Shown: positions 49,901-57,095, counted from the stretch's first letter. The stretch is DNA of 64,000 nucleotides from Mactromeris polynyma (GCA_032209605.1 JASFXZ010000033.1:3837001-3901000), one strand, 5' to 3'. Notes: generated from the sequence alone by a model not told the origin. Numbers and translations: made by a program.

Positions 49901-52477
49901 TCTCCCTGTGTGTGCTCCCTGTTTGCCTAGATATGTCTAGGGAAGTTCTGATTGGTCAATGTGGCTCTCCCTGTGTGTGCTCCCTGTATGCCTAGATATG
50001 TCTAGGGAAGTTCTGATTGGTCAATGTGGCTCTCCCTGTGTGTGCTCCCTGTTTGCCTAGATATGTCTAGGGAAGTTCTGATTGGTCAATGTGGCTCTCC
50101 CTGTGTGTGCTCCCTGTTTGCCTAGATATGTCTAGGGAAGTTCTGATTTGTCAATGTGGCTCTCCTTGCTCCTCATTTTTCACTTGTATGTGGTAAGAAT
50201 GATAAGTTTATGAAAATTTGGTGTTTCTTTTTGCTAGCTCCCCACCAACCAAGGTTAGATTGGCAGATGTGGTTTGCGGCCCTTGGAACGTACCAGCACA
50301 ATCCTTGGTTCCTTAACCTGGCTTACCGTCTGCTGAATAACGAAAAGGACGTTCTGGAACTTGTGCAGTACAACCCGTTCCCGAATAAAGCTCCAAAGTA
50401 TCTCCGTGCCCGACTCTACAAATATCATTACTCTAACAATGATACCAAGTGAGTTGTTATTGTAAGATGACCGTAATAAAAACTGTAGTATATACTTTGG
50501 GGGAAGGGGTCACAGCGCTTGAAAGGGGGAATTTTTCAACATCTCTCTGGTCAATGTCAGACTGGTGTATTATACATGTACAATAATCCTCATATAGCTG
50601 CTTGTATTGGTAACGAAAACACGAAACTGTATCAGATATTACATCTGCTTGTAAGAGAATTGTATTTTTTCTAGTTAAAATAGTATTTTTCCTGTTTTTT
50701 TGGCTCCGAAGCCAAAAATGAATTGAAGATATTTTTTCTCAATACTCAGGAACAAGGAAGCCTGGTGGACAAGGGAGTTAACTAGTGAATACTTACCTGT
50801 TGTAACGAAGGATGAGAAGACTCTTGTTGATTATCTGAAACATGCTGGAATCATTAGTGACAAGGTATGATATATTGAGGTCTTCCAATCTTTGAAATCT
50901 ACCTGTGTATACTGTTTGCTTCTACTTTCATGTTACTTACGGTTTCACAGTATTTTGTTCACCTACATTGAGACAATATGCCATAATAGGAAAAAGACGG
51001 AAAAGAAATGATATTGTCAAAAAATCAAAGTCAGTTTATAATCTGTTACGTTATTTCGTTAGTACAGCGAAAATACAAGCAAACAGTATACCTGTCACCT
51101 GTGGCCAATGATTATGTATTTGATCAAAATAACTTACTGCCTATGCTTTATGAGAAATTTTGTATAGCAATGTGTGTTCCTCACAATACAGTGACACCTT
51201 CTTTCAAGCAAAACCCAGGATGTTGATAAATCATAGAAAGTTCTGCAAGACATTTCATGGAGAAATGCCACAAGATAGTCCCATCAAAACAAGATAGTCC
51301 CATCAAAACAAGTAGTCCCATTAAAACAAGTAGTCCCATCAAAACAAGTAGTCCCATTAAAACAAGTAGTCCCATCAAAACAAGTAGTCCCATCAAAACA
51401 AGTAGTCCCATCAAAACAAGTAGTCCCATTAAAACAAGTAGTCCCATCAAAACAAGTAGTCCCATCAAAACAAGTAGTCCCATCAAAACAAGTAGTCCCA
51501 TCAAAACAAGTAGTCCCATCAAAACAAGTAGTCCCATCAAAACAAGTAGTCCCATCAAAACAAGTAGTCCCATCAAAACAAGTAGTCCCATCAAAACAAG
51601 TAGTCCCATCAAAACAAGTAGTCCCATCAAAACAAGTAGTCCCATCAAAACAAGTAGTCCCATTAAAACAAGTAGTCCCATTAAAACAAGTAGTCCCATC
51701 AAAACAAGTAGTCCCATCAAAACAAGTAGTCCCATCAAAACAAGTAGTCCCATCAAAACAAGTAGTCCCATCAAAACAAGTAGTCCCATCAAAACAAGTA
51801 GTCCCATTAAAACAAATGTAAATAAAATATTTACTATAACAGATATCCTCAAAAGAGAATAATGTTGTAGTATTTGTATTACATGGATTATTAAATATTG
51901 ACAGATTTATAACCAGTTGATACTATGTACATGTAGTTTACAGGCTCTAGATGGAGGGGATAGCCTGCAAGAGGGAATGAAAACCTGATTCTGATTCTGC
52001 TGTGACTGTTCTTGTCATCAGTGTATTTCTGTCTGAGGCAATCTTAAAGAAAAATGATTTCCTTTAGACTGTGCTGGTGGTCTTGATTGAATTAGTGATG
52101 AGTATTGACTGGTTTTAAGTCATGTGTGTTCTTTTGAACAGTTAGTTGAAAATCATATTAAGATTCAAGTGCAAAATTATTGTAATTCTTTCTTTACCAA
52201 AATTGAGTTACAATAGCCCTTTTTAATACTAATACAGAATTTACAAACTGGTTTCAACATCTAGTGACTACTTCTTTCTTTTTCAAGGTCACATATCTCT
52301 GTTTTGAATTTTCAGTCCAAGAAATCCAAGAAGCAGGAGACTGAATCTACTGTTACCATGGTGATAAAGTGGTTACGTGATACAATTGGTCAGCCTGAGG
52401 GATTTTCATTTGTGATGACAGTACTACTTACATCAGTCACTACGAAAGTTCTCACCACCATGCTGATGTCGTATTGA
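10927..52477 (+). CDS. LMF2: Lipase maturation factor 2, 15 exons
   Basis: Multi-pass ER membrane protein. By family it helps fold and export secreted homodimeric lipases. Exons: 10927-11020, 13589-13639, 13984-14186, 14472-14500, 15071-15299, 16766-16918, 45402-45516, 46325-46456, 46801-46906, 47800-47899, 48568-48683, 49181-49305, 50238-50448, 50750-50864, 52316-52477; about 646 aa against 707 in human. An in-frame TAG at 10915-10917 supports the start. Seen: first membrane segment plus [32 protein letters not shown] (about 178-195); [11 protein letters not shown] (about 263-273); [16 protein letters not shown] (about 486-501); and a basic KKSKK stretch followed by a hydrophobic tail ending at the stop. 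The end of exon 5 is uncertain: family-like residues V-Q run two codons past the only in-frame GT donor. Intron 6 (16919-45401, 28.5 kb) contains a whole antisense gene. Confidence 0.95.
11962..12185 (+). repeat. Dispersed copy of the arm flanking the LINE fragment
   Basis: AGTTCCCACATCTACA, TTACCTCCCTTGTTCTT and GCCATTTTGATATGCAAAAC, followed by TGTGATAATTTGAGCAAATACC and TGAGCCATTTACCCACATGA. This matches the reverse complement of about 8300-8536 over some 220 bp. It lies in LMF2 intron 1. A shorter piece with ACAAGGGAGGTAAATATTGTA is at about 13475-13540. Confidence 0.65.
12385..12560. repeat. Repeat shared with 39690-39780
   Basis: TTCATACAGACATACTC, ATTATAACTTTTCTTAGAAG and TCCGG here match TTCATACATACATACTC and ATTATAACTTTTCTTAAAAG near 39700-39745. 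Both are followed by a TATCAGAC/CTGATAC motif. A dispersed non-coding repeat in LMF2 intron 1; family unknown. Confidence 0.45.
14610..14945. repeat. Two SINE-like copies, head-on
   Basis: 14620-14770 (plus) carries CTTGGTCGAGCAGTCATCTG and GTTTGAACCCTAGG. About 14800-14945 (minus) reads GGAGGCACAGTGGTAGAGTG, CTGGTTCGAAGACC and CCAGGAAGCAGTCC, then ends in a TAAAATAAGTAAGTT tail. Polymerase III-type boxes are recognisable in both. Both lie in LMF2 intron 4. Confidence 0.6.
16030..16115 (-). repeat. tRNA-like SINE fragment
   Basis: Minus-strand reading gives CAGTTGCTCAGTGGATACGT followed by TTGCTGGATCGAATCTTGC, resembling the A and B boxes of a tRNA-derived SINE. LMF2 intron 5, no tail recognised. 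Confidence 0.4.
16919..18081. other. Start of LMF2 intron 6, before the nested gene
   Basis: Begins at the exon 6 donor CAG|GTATGT. A degenerate 'TCTTTAAGAGAGGTTTTACTGT' repeat lies at 17035-17105. AT-rich unremarkable sequence follows. TTTATT at about 17712 could be the poly(A) signal of the minus-strand Roco gene, giving a 3' UTR near 370 nt. Confidence 0.4.
18082..25255 (-). CDS. Roco-family LRR-Roc-COR protein (MFHAS1-like), nested in LMF2 intron 6
   Basis: Exons: 25255-25088, 22272-22131, 21233-18082 (one 3.15-kb terminal exon); phases agree; 1153 aa. Residues 1-105 are basic and Ser/Pro/Lys-rich ([18 protein letters not shown]), probably disordered. About 12-15 leucine-rich repeats follow (about 90-460; for example [18 protein letters not shown]). 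The Roc GTPase (about 505-635) has P-loop GSSGSGKTS (Lys524), a DFGG switch-II-type motif (566-569) and THLD (626-629) in the NKxD position. A Ser/Arg-rich linker (from about 650, [16 protein letters not shown]) and a predicted coiled coil (about 710-770) precede COR (about 815-1010, [12 protein letters not shown]). There is no kinase domain. Known Roco/MFHAS1 proteins are GTP-dependent signalling scaffolds; the function here is inference. A 3' splice-site-like TACTTTCAG ends 3 bp before the ATG, so a 5' non-coding exon upstream is likely. AATAAA candidate on the minus strand at about 17712. Confidence 0.9.
21335..22060. repeat. Three dispersed repeats in Roco intron 2
   Basis: 21335-21500 is a GTTGTTGAGAGATTATTCC/CAAGAGAGGACC repeat. 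21690-21870 is a degenerate SINE (GACTTCTGATCTGAAGGTCA, TGCAAGTACTAAACAGTCATC). 21900-22060 is a repeat ending GATGAGGTGTGTTGCAG and CCAAGGTCAAGGTCACATG, also present at about 49380-49580. No coding sequence is seen between exon 3 (ends 21233) and exon 2 (starts 22131). Confidence 0.5.
22384..22742. repeat. 26-bp/51-bp composite tandem array
   Basis: Nine copies of a 26-bp unit (ATCAGTTAGGTCCGCTGACC core), four of them separated by ATTACTGTGCACTGTCTGTC. The effective period becomes 51 bp in the right half. GGTCCGCTGACC is itself a short inverted repeat. The array lies in Roco intron 1, about 110 bp from exon 2. Confidence 0.9.
23557..24528 (-). mobile_element. Mariner-type transposon, internally deleted
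   Basis: Perfect 28-bp terminal inverted repeats (23557-23584 and 24501-24528, starting CGAGGGTCATGCAAAAAG) are flanked on both sides by TA, the usual Tc1/mariner target. Total length is 972 bp against about 1.3 kb for intact mariners. Minus-strand remnants of transposase: helix-turn-helix region ([31 protein letters not shown]) and catalytic end ([23 protein letters not shown]). The segment with the first catalytic Asp is missing, and the halves are in different frames, so it is non-autonomous. It sits in intron 1 of the nested Roco gene. Confidence 0.92.
24797..24931. mobile_element. MITE-like element, family A copy 1
   Basis: Ends AAGGTTATATAGC and its imperfect inverse GTCATAACCTT. Inside are AGACCAGTCTTAAAT, CATCTGATTGGTTG, GGCCAATGGCAAGGCT and CATTCTAGACTCGTCT. 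The same order recurs at about 31563-31692. CCAAT boxes occur in both orientations. No coding capacity. Confidence 0.55.
25256..25560. repeat. Roco 5' flank with degenerate SINE
   Basis: A splice-acceptor-like tract for the Roco start exon lies just left of 25275. At 25395-25535 is a SINE core: ATAGGTGCGAGTACCGGTTC, CTCAGGAAGCAGTCATCATG, TAAGTTGTAGAAACTGGTTT, then an AATAAATAATTTTAAAC tail. Confidence 0.5.
25561..29599. other. LMF2 intron 6, AT-rich stretch with few recognisable elements
   Basis: 26455-26605 holds an imperfect inverted repeat (CAGTTATCTGCCCTTTATGA with AAATCATGGAAAT, and its inverse). About 27000-27115 looks like a LINE 3' end: GTACCTGGGTGAAATAAATG followed by a (TGTTC)n tail. 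27655-27730 is a tRNA-like fragment. 29280-29460 has a local imperfect duplication (GTATATCTCCATAAAGTTCA and GTATATCTCTAGAAAGTTCA). Short open frames such as 27831-28145 and 28894-29178 show no recognisable protein. No gene seen. Confidence 0.4.
29605..29860 (-). repeat. SINE-like element, family B copy 1
   Basis: Contains CCAACCGGTACTACTAG, TCACATGAATCAGAGGACAA and ATTGTCAAGGAAGCATATATG, then GGTTTGAACCCACAACC with an inverse A-box-like ending. The same order of phrases occurs at 56835-57095. Minus-strand orientation is inferred from the tRNA-like boxes at the right end. Confidence 0.55.
30481..30725 (+). repeat. 26-28-bp tandem repeat
   Basis: About nine units of GACTTTCTACTTTGATTCC plus AATTTCA, with one-to-two base length drift. 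It lies in LMF2 intron 6, outside the nested gene, and is AT-rich and non-coding. Confidence 0.9.
30726..34302. other. LMF2 intron 6, repeats and unassigned sequence
   Basis: 31563-31692 is MITE-like family A copy 2, with inverted AGACCAGTCTCA ends near 31584 and 31663. 31735-31800 and 32540-32790 are SINE-like (AGAGAGCTCCGTGGTTTGAG; ACCATGTGCTCAAAATTATG). AGGGCCATCATGGCCCT, a short palindrome, is at about 33941. 34150-34300 is an imperfect duplication (GCTAGCACCCAGGAATTTCT versus GCTGGCTCCCAGGAAATTCT). No exon recognised. Confidence 0.4.
34303..34456. mobile_element. CAGGCATGAGAAT MITE, copy 1
   Basis: Starts CAGGCATGAGAATTTTCC and ends TTTGCATTCTCAGGCCTG, an inverted pair. Interior phrases GGGCCGTTTTTGAGACAATT, AGGAGCTTCAGTGG and TTCAGCTGATTTAGAAATTT recur in the copies at 35427-35585 and 53703-53875. 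Confidence 0.7.
35124..35259 (+). repeat. 73-bp tandem duplication
   Basis: GTTGTCAGTTTCATGTGG starts at 35124 and again at 35197. Both copies continue AAGTACAGGTCRGTATGGGT and GCACTGATCCGGTC, with a two-base deletion in the second. Just right of it CGATAYATTGCAATAT-like phrases repeat. Confidence 0.85.
35427..35585. mobile_element. CAGGCATGAGAAT MITE, copy 2
   Basis: Left end is diverged (CAGGCATGTAGATTCAAGG) and the right end is intact (CGCATTCTCATGCCTG). The interior GGCTGTTCTTGAGACAATTT and CATGAGCTTCAGCGACCCCC match copies 1 and 3. Confidence 0.7.
35586..38274. other. LMF2 intron 6, AT-rich with a 30-bp array
   Basis: 37495-37690 holds about six imperfect 30-bp units (TTCTCAAATGAATTCAAGCA plus GTTTTCAGTA). 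Both strands are open there, but this is a repeat effect. 37755-37830 is a tRNA-like fragment (GGTCAGTTATGCTAACCACT). The rest is AT-rich with no recognised gene. Confidence 0.45.
38281..38490 (+). repeat. tRNA-derived SINE, near full length
   Basis: Head GGAGGTGCAGTGGGATAGGG (A-box-like), then CTTTGAGTCGAGCCCGC (B-box-like). The core is GGTAGCCAGGAAGCAGTCATC and GAGTGATTAGTATAAGTTCT, with tail AAAATAAATAAGTTTAAAC. Its core and tail match the copy at 43889. Transcription by polymerase III is the family expectation, not shown here. Confidence 0.75.
38491..39788. other. LMF2 intron 6, unassigned
   Basis: No exon or RNA gene recognised. The right end (39690-39780) shares ATTATAACTTTTCTTAAAAG and GAGACTGATACAG with the repeat at 12385-12560 and is interrupted by the GC-rich element that follows. 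Confidence 0.4.
39789..40457. mobile_element. GC-rich 669-bp TIR element, Harbinger-like target site
   Basis: The left end AGTCCCATTCTCACTGTC and the inverse of the right end, AGCCCCATTCTCACTGTC, form a terminal inverted repeat. TAA directly flanks both sides (39786-39788, 40458-40460), like the TWA target duplications of PIF/Harbinger. The interior is packed with CCGG/CCGGG words and is far more GC-rich than its surroundings. No transposase; overlapping open frames on both strands are by-products of composition. Confidence 0.75.
40561..40799. mobile_element. Foldback element
   Basis: Arms of about 70 bp face each other. The left has GAGCGCCGCTGTATGATTTC, AACCTCTTCT and CATTTCAAGAAAACG. The right, inverted, has GAGCGCTATGGGAATTACAA, CCTCTTCTGT and CATTTCAAGAAAATG. 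The left arm contains a perfect CRE palindrome TGACGTCA at 40599-40606. No coding capacity. Confidence 0.75.
41672..42480 (+). repeat. Purine-rich satellite
   Basis: About 800 bp built of AGAGGGAGGGAGGGATGAAA and GGAAGAAAGGTC units in variable order (about 28-34 bp). Almost all A and G with scattered T/C. GGGAGGGAGGG runs could allow G-quadruplex or triplex-type structures. Weak Arg/Lys/Gly-rich open frames are compositional. LMF2 intron 6. Confidence 0.85.
42481..43888. other. LMF2 intron 6, unassigned with pyrimidine tract
   Basis: 43205-43305 is a CCCTACTTTT-type pyrimidine tract. 43385-43440 resembles a LINE 3' end (TCTGTAAATAAAGATATTAT plus an ATT-type tail). No gene seen. Confidence 0.4.
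43889..44105 (+). repeat. tRNA-derived SINE, near full length
   Basis: GGAGGCATAGTGATCAGCAG, then GTTGTGAGTTCGAGCCGTC (B-box-like). The core is AACCCAGGAAGCAGTCATCC and GTGCAAGTTGTAAGTACTTG, with tail AAAATAAATAAGTTTC. Shares core and tail with the copies at 38281, 25395 and, inverted, 14800. Confidence 0.75.
44217..44241. repeat. Perfect 12-bp-arm palindrome
   Basis: TTTTCACTGTTT and its exact inverse AAACAGTGAAAA are separated by one C. Weaker symmetry continues outward (AAAAATTGGTA/TAACACAAATTTT), so the folded structure could approach 50 nt. Confidence 0.85.
44395..45401. other. Higher-complexity intronic segment before LMF2 exon 7
   Basis: Contains a perfect CRE TGACGTCA (44401-44408) and a YY1-like AACATGGCGTCC (about 44941). 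The stretch 44640-44960 is less AT-rich than its surroundings. A short open frame at 44684-44959 has no recognised relatives. It could be a mobile-element piece or an alternative promoter for downstream LMF2 exons; neither is proven. Confidence 0.3.
47075..47720. repeat. Inverted-repeat segment with YY1-like and CRE motifs
   Basis: GCCGCCATTTTG near 47330 and TGACGTCATC at 47364 face AAGATGGCGGC at 47662 and GATGACATCATT near 47592, so the same motif pair appears inverted. No coding capacity is recognised. It lies in LMF2 intron 9, about 80 bp before exon 10. Confidence 0.5.
47983..48175 (+). repeat. GGGTCA-rich dispersed repeat, second copy
   Basis: GGGTTCCACTACAGG, CTCAAGGGTTGTTTTGAT, CTGACCCTTCAGCC, GGGTCAGAATGTGGCTTTTT and GTCAAAGGGTCAACTTC. 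Same order as at 5500-5660. LMF2 intron 10. Confidence 0.65.
48225..48312 (+). repeat. 28-bp tandem repeat, three copies
   Basis: GTGAAAACGTACATGTACAT followed by TGATA. The third copy is shortened. It contains the palindrome ACATGT. LMF2 intron 10. Confidence 0.8.
49360..49580 (+). repeat. Dispersed repeat ending CCAAGGTCAAGGTCAC
   Basis: CCCCACAGAGGGACATATAG, GTCTTGCATGATGAGGTGTG and CACCAAGGTCAAGGTCACAG. The last two phrases also close the repeat at 21900-22060. A degenerate mobile element in LMF2 intron 12. Confidence 0.6.
49836..50169 (+). repeat. 65-bp tandem repeat, five copies
   Basis: CCTAGATATGTCTAGGGAAG recurs at 49861, 49926, 49991, 50056 and 50121, with TTCTGATTGGTCAATGTGGC and TCTCCCTGTGTGTGCTCCCT between. 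Each unit holds a near-palindrome and an inverse CCAAT box. The array ends about 70 bp before LMF2 exon 13. Confidence 0.92.
51272..51815 (+). repeat. 18-bp minisatellite, about 30 copies
   Basis: Unit AGTAGTCCCATCAAAACA, with ATC/ATT variation as the main difference. As 18 is a multiple of three, open frames run through on both strands: Ser-Ser-Pro-Ile-Lys-Thr repeats on plus, Met-Gly-Leu-Leu-Val-Leu on minus. It lies in LMF2 intron 14. LMF2's own frame meets a TGA within two codons of the intron start, so intron retention would not translate it. Confidence 0.95.
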
Positions 52478-52805
52478 TCTTAGATCTCCTTAAGAGTTGC
52501 CATAGTTACCGATCTGATTGACATTTATTTTTTTGGTTTATTTTTTGTTACATTTTAGTGGAATGGTTTTGAGGAAATTTTGGTGCACTGGGATTTTTTA
52601 TATCTCTATGTTTGACATATTTTTATCAACCTGATCATATTGAATGAGAAGTTCATTGAAATTCCAAAAACGTTTTCAGATTTTTGTGTATTCCAATATC
52701 AACTTTGTTACCTCAAATTTGTTGGTAGAAAGTTCCGTCATGTGAATAATCCATGTTAATAAAAAGCAGTTCCGTCATGTGAATAATCCATGTTAATAAA
52801 AAGCA
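52478..52805 (+). other. LMF2 3' UTR with duplicated poly(A) signal
   Basis: Follows the LMF2 stop at 52475-52477. A 37-bp direct repeat (AGTTCCGTCATGTGAATAAT plus CCATGTTAATAAAAAGC) spans about 52729-52803 and supplies AATAAA at 52758 and 52795. A T-rich tract follows. Transcript end here is inferred. Confidence 0.55.
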
Positions 52806-53702
52806 GATTTTTTTAATTGTCAGTTGTCATTTTCATGTTTTTTTATTTTTCAAAGTACACCAAAAAGGTACAGTTACAGTGACTTTTATGACATCACAAT
52901 ATTTATGATGTCATTTATTCTTGTTTGTTTTAATTTGCTTAAAAAAAATAATGTAGTAAAAATATGAGTTTTCTTTTGTTTTGATTACAAGTTTAGTTTT
53001 CGTGATTAAGTTCAGTTAACCGTCAATGTCGTGTTTGTTTGAATGTTTCTGTATTGCTTTATTGATGTAACCTATTACTTTGTTGGATTAAATGATGACT
53101 CTAGTTTTTGTATAGACATTTCTGTCTCTAAACCAATTAACTGTTTGAATATACTTAGTAAGTTATTGTAGATAATGCTTATTAAAAACATTGTTGATTT
53201 AATTCTTGTAGCCCTGAATGCAATTAAACGCATATCCAAGCAGAGTTAATTTTAAATGTAACAGAGGATAAGATTCTATGTAGGTATATATACATGTAAC
53301 AAGCTAAATCCAACTTTGCAGTCTGTGAATTTGCGCCTAAACTGACGTGTCATATATAACTTGTTATATTAAACTAAATAAACAATGATACTATTCCTTA
53401 GCATCTGTAATTAAAATTAAATCATAATAAAATAAAGTTATCAAAGCATATTACTCTTTAGGTATTGCAGAGCAGTGTCATAGACACGCGTAGCCATGTA
53501 AGTCTGAGCCATATACATGCTCTGGGTCGTAGTCGGTCCATAGTCTGTGGTTTGGGCTGGATAATGTCCATGTAGATAAAGAAATATGCAAATAATATTA
53601 ATAATAGACTTAATGCCATTGTTGCTGCCTTTGTTTGCTATATATGTGTTAATTATTTGTCTAAAGTTGTCCTGTAGATTCTGCAATTTTGTTTTGCGTG
53701 AC
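52806..53702. other. Downstream of LMF2, no gene seen
   Basis: AT-rich, with further AATAAA words (for example 53383). No exon or RNA gene recognised. May include a longer alternative LMF2 3' UTR. Confidence 0.35.
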
Positions 53703-53875
53703 AGGCATGAGAATTTTCTGCTAATTCCCGGAAATCTGCAGATTTGATGCTCCCAAGGTCCGTTTTTGAGACAATTTAAACCATCTTAGACGCTTATAAG
53801 CCAGGAGCTTCAGTGGCCCCCTGGAACTCTTGCCGAATTTTCTGCTGATTTTGAAATTTTGCATTCTCATGCCTG
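53703..53875. mobile_element. CAGGCATGAGAAT MITE, copy 3 (best preserved)
   Basis: Ends CAGGCATGAGAATTTTCTGC and TTTTGCATTCTCATGCCTG form a clear inverted repeat. The interior TCCGTTTTTGAGACAATTTA and CAGGAGCTTCAGTGGCCCCC matches the copies in LMF2 intron 6. No transposase. Confidence 0.75.
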
Positions 53876-55733
53876 GCATTAATATTAAGCATGTTTGTAT
53901 ACGTTATTTAATTGCTTATGTAGTCGCTACTGTTCGTCCATCCATACTAAATATTTAACAAGCATTGTGGGTATTTTAAAATTGTTAGTAAATTCCCAAT
54001 GAGATGTTCATGTTTTGATATAAAAAAAATACTCAAAAATATGTTTTATGAATTATCTTATATTTGATCTCTGTATAAGCATCAATGTTAGTAGTGTGGT
54101 ATTATTCTTGTATTATTTCTTTGACAATAAACTCGTCTTGTTTATTGTGGCGTATCAATTTTTAATGTTCAATCGTCTTATGTTTAGCTGTGTTTTGTAA
54201 TCTTTGTCAGAATAATATTCAAAGTTAGTGTTAACCAGTGCTTTTTCATTTTATAATATCATAGTTATATACTTACGCCCGAGTTAGATAGACTTACATA
54301 CCAAGTTTGATGGATAAATAACTCTTCTATTTGAAAACATCAACAACATATAAACTTTATACCATCATGAAATGATATTATGAATTTCGTTTGCATAATA
54401 GTATCTGATAGAATCATCACCGAAACTTTCCGGAGGTTAGAAGCCTACCAGTTACGTACAGAATCAATGAACGTTCTCGGATCTAAGATTATTGATGATC
54501 TACTTGTACTGATACATGTCTAACAATGTCTGATGAAAATTTCGTTTACCCGTATTTATTGTTTGACAAAATAATGGTGTGTTGCATGTTGATCCGTGTT
54601 TCATGTTTTTGGGAGTGTTTTAGTCATACTTGCAATAATGTATTTATGTAATCAATGTTTGCCTTATGTGTTCATTGTAGGAAAATCATTGCATTTAGTA
54701 ATCATGTAATATTTTCTTTGTTATAAAAAAGTGCTAATTTTCTGGAATAATTTTGATCAGAATTTGAACTATCTGTTATTTTAAGCCATTGTGGTTTTTG
54801 TGCCCTTCAGTGTTTTGATTTTTGAATCAAACTAAATAAATATTTACATCTTTCTGAATGATAATCTTATAAGTTTGACTTGCTTAATATTTTGAAAGCT
54901 TTTATGTCCTAATTTATACTACATTTTATAAAGTTTGAAATTTTTTCTCCAAGTTCTGGATGTTTGGAATAAAGAAGCAATCAAATTTAAGTGGGATGTT
55001 TAAGTTAATACTGAATAGGAAAGTTACCTGCTACGTTTATTTCCCCATTCATCAAGTCAATTCATGATTTTCTGCTTCTTTTGGAGTTTTTTCGGAATGC
55101 CAATTTGCTTACGAAGTTTTCATTTGTCGAGCTTGCAATTCTTCAAACCTGGGGCCTTGTTCACATACATTGTAGACGGAAACTCAGACTTAGCCTTTAA
55201 AATGTTAAATCCTATGTTGTTATTACAATATAGATTGTAATAAATGCTGACAAAAGTGTCGAGTTGGTAGCATCATGTATTCGGACCAAACTTTATTTTG
55301 TTTAATATTGTTATAATGAAAACGAAAAGCTGGTCAATTTGACATTAGCAATTTTAAAGTGTAAGTCGGAGTTTCATTCTTAAAATGTTTGTGAACAAAG
55401 CACCTGTAGTTATATGTGAAGGATGGTTAGTACAGACAATATGTGCAATGAGTATATATTTACATTTGTTGAAGATGTATATCATGACAGTTAACCTTTT
55501 TACGATAGTTTAACTTTTACTCAAGTTGCAAGTAGTATGTAACTCATTGGATGAGATTCTCTCTATATTAAACAATACTTTGGCTAAAAAGCTGTTTTCA
55601 AAAATTGTGTTGATGTCACTTTGTATCACTTTTTGATATGCATGTATCTTCTCAAAAACTGAGAACATTTCTAATCATGTGTGTAAAAGATCTATACAAT
55701 TAGGATTTGTATTTTGATAAAATATTTTACATA
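53876..55733. other. Intergenic, nothing recognised
   Basis: AT-rich sequence between LMF2 and the G-gamma gene. Several AATAAA words, no conserved open frame, no RNA gene. Confidence 0.35.
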
Positions 55734-55972
55734 CAGGGTGTTAAAAAAGTTTGTTCGCAAAGTTGGAATTTTAGTATTTTTTAAATTGCTAGTTCTATCT
55801 ATGTTGCTATATACCAATACATGTAGTTTACTTCTGCACGAGAGTTCAATATAAAACAGATGTTCATGACAAAGGCAGTAGTTTTCATAATGCGAAATGA
55901 AGCCAGTGTACACGGCATTATTTTCATTTTATTGTAATTCAAACTTTGTGAACAAACTTTTATAACACCCTG
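55734..55972. mobile_element. 239-bp mariner-type MITE
   Basis: Left end CAGGGTGTTAAAAAAGTTTG and inverted right end CAGGGTGTTATAAAAGTTTG continue TTCRCAAAGTT, giving about 31-bp TIRs with two or three mismatches. TA flanks both sides (55732-55733, 55973-55974). No transposase. The TIR differs from that of the element at 23557. Confidence 0.85.
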
Positions 55973-56834
55973 TATATATGGGTTTATGATATCTTGTTTG
56001 ACAAGAGCTTTTCATGAAATAACAACCAATTGTCGAGATGTTTTATATGATTGATACTCCTATACCTCTTCTTTCCATGTTGTTCTTTGTACATTTTGTA
56101 TTAAGCGTATATCGGTGTGTTGGACCTGTAGGCAGCTAACATTAATACAACTGTCTGTTATGGGTGAAGGCAGGCTCTTCCAATTACTCTGCTTCTTATA
56201 TTAATTCAATCTGAAGAAGGTATATCTATTTTTGGAGTGTGTTGGAAACATTATTCCATGTAATCTCAGTTAAATGTAATACTGTTTGTTTCAGTTGGTT
56301 TATAGAATTTGTATATTCCCCATCTAATTTGTGGATTTTTTTCAATATACTGTTTTCATTATATCGGAGTGCTGTTATGGAGTAAAAAAAGAAATCCAAT
56401 TTGTTTCCTGTTTGTGTTACAATGTTGCATTTTTTTACGTACATTCACTTACTCTTTGTGTGGTTCGGGTCTTTTTATGAACATTTTTCTGATGCATTTC
56501 CTAGGGACTTTTTTGTGTTAATACTCTGGCATTATTCACAAATATGGCATAAAAACTTGCACATATCAATTTTTCTCGGTTGTTACATACAAATGACTAC
56601 CATCTTAGCTTATCATATAATTATATACGTTGCTGTACACCAATCTTATTTCTATATTTTTTGTTTTGGTAATTATAGCAAAGTATTACTATATTATGCT
56701 TGCCTCCAATGACTTTTACCCATAATAAACAATTTCCACATTTTTAAAAAACTTTCGTATTGTTTTTTGTAGTGAAGCAAATTGTTGCCAGACTATGTTA
56801 TGGTGAAGTTTAAAGTAGTTTCCAACCTTATTAC

Positions 56835-57095
56835 AGTAATGTGTGGCGGGGTCCTTTGACCTAGCCTGTGTTCTTGGCAAATTATCAACCAATAATAGTA
56901 GCCAGTTCTTCCGCAACCAACCGACAATATCCCACATGAATCGGAGATGGAGGACAAATGACTTAGAATGTATTGTCTTCAGTAAAATTGTCACGTAGAA
57001 CATACAGTGACCTGTGGTTCAAAGCTAGTTATATGAGCTCTAAATTGGCAATCCAGTGTTCTACTGACCGAGCTATCCCGGCCAGCTTATCTTAA
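56835..57095 (-). repeat. SINE-like element, family B copy 2
   Basis: On the plus strand: CTTGGCAAATTATCAACC, CCCACATGAATCGGAGATGG, AGGACAAATGACTTAG and AAAATTGTCACGTAGAACAT, then inverse tRNA-like boxes (TGTGGTTCAAAGC; CTACTGACCGAGCTATCCCG). Same order as at 29605-29860. Confidence 0.55.

Noticed and set aside
51181..51862. Long open frames on both strands (201 and 223 aa)
   Set aside because: They arise from an 18-bp tandem repeat whose length is a multiple of three; no flanking domain or gene structure supports a protein.
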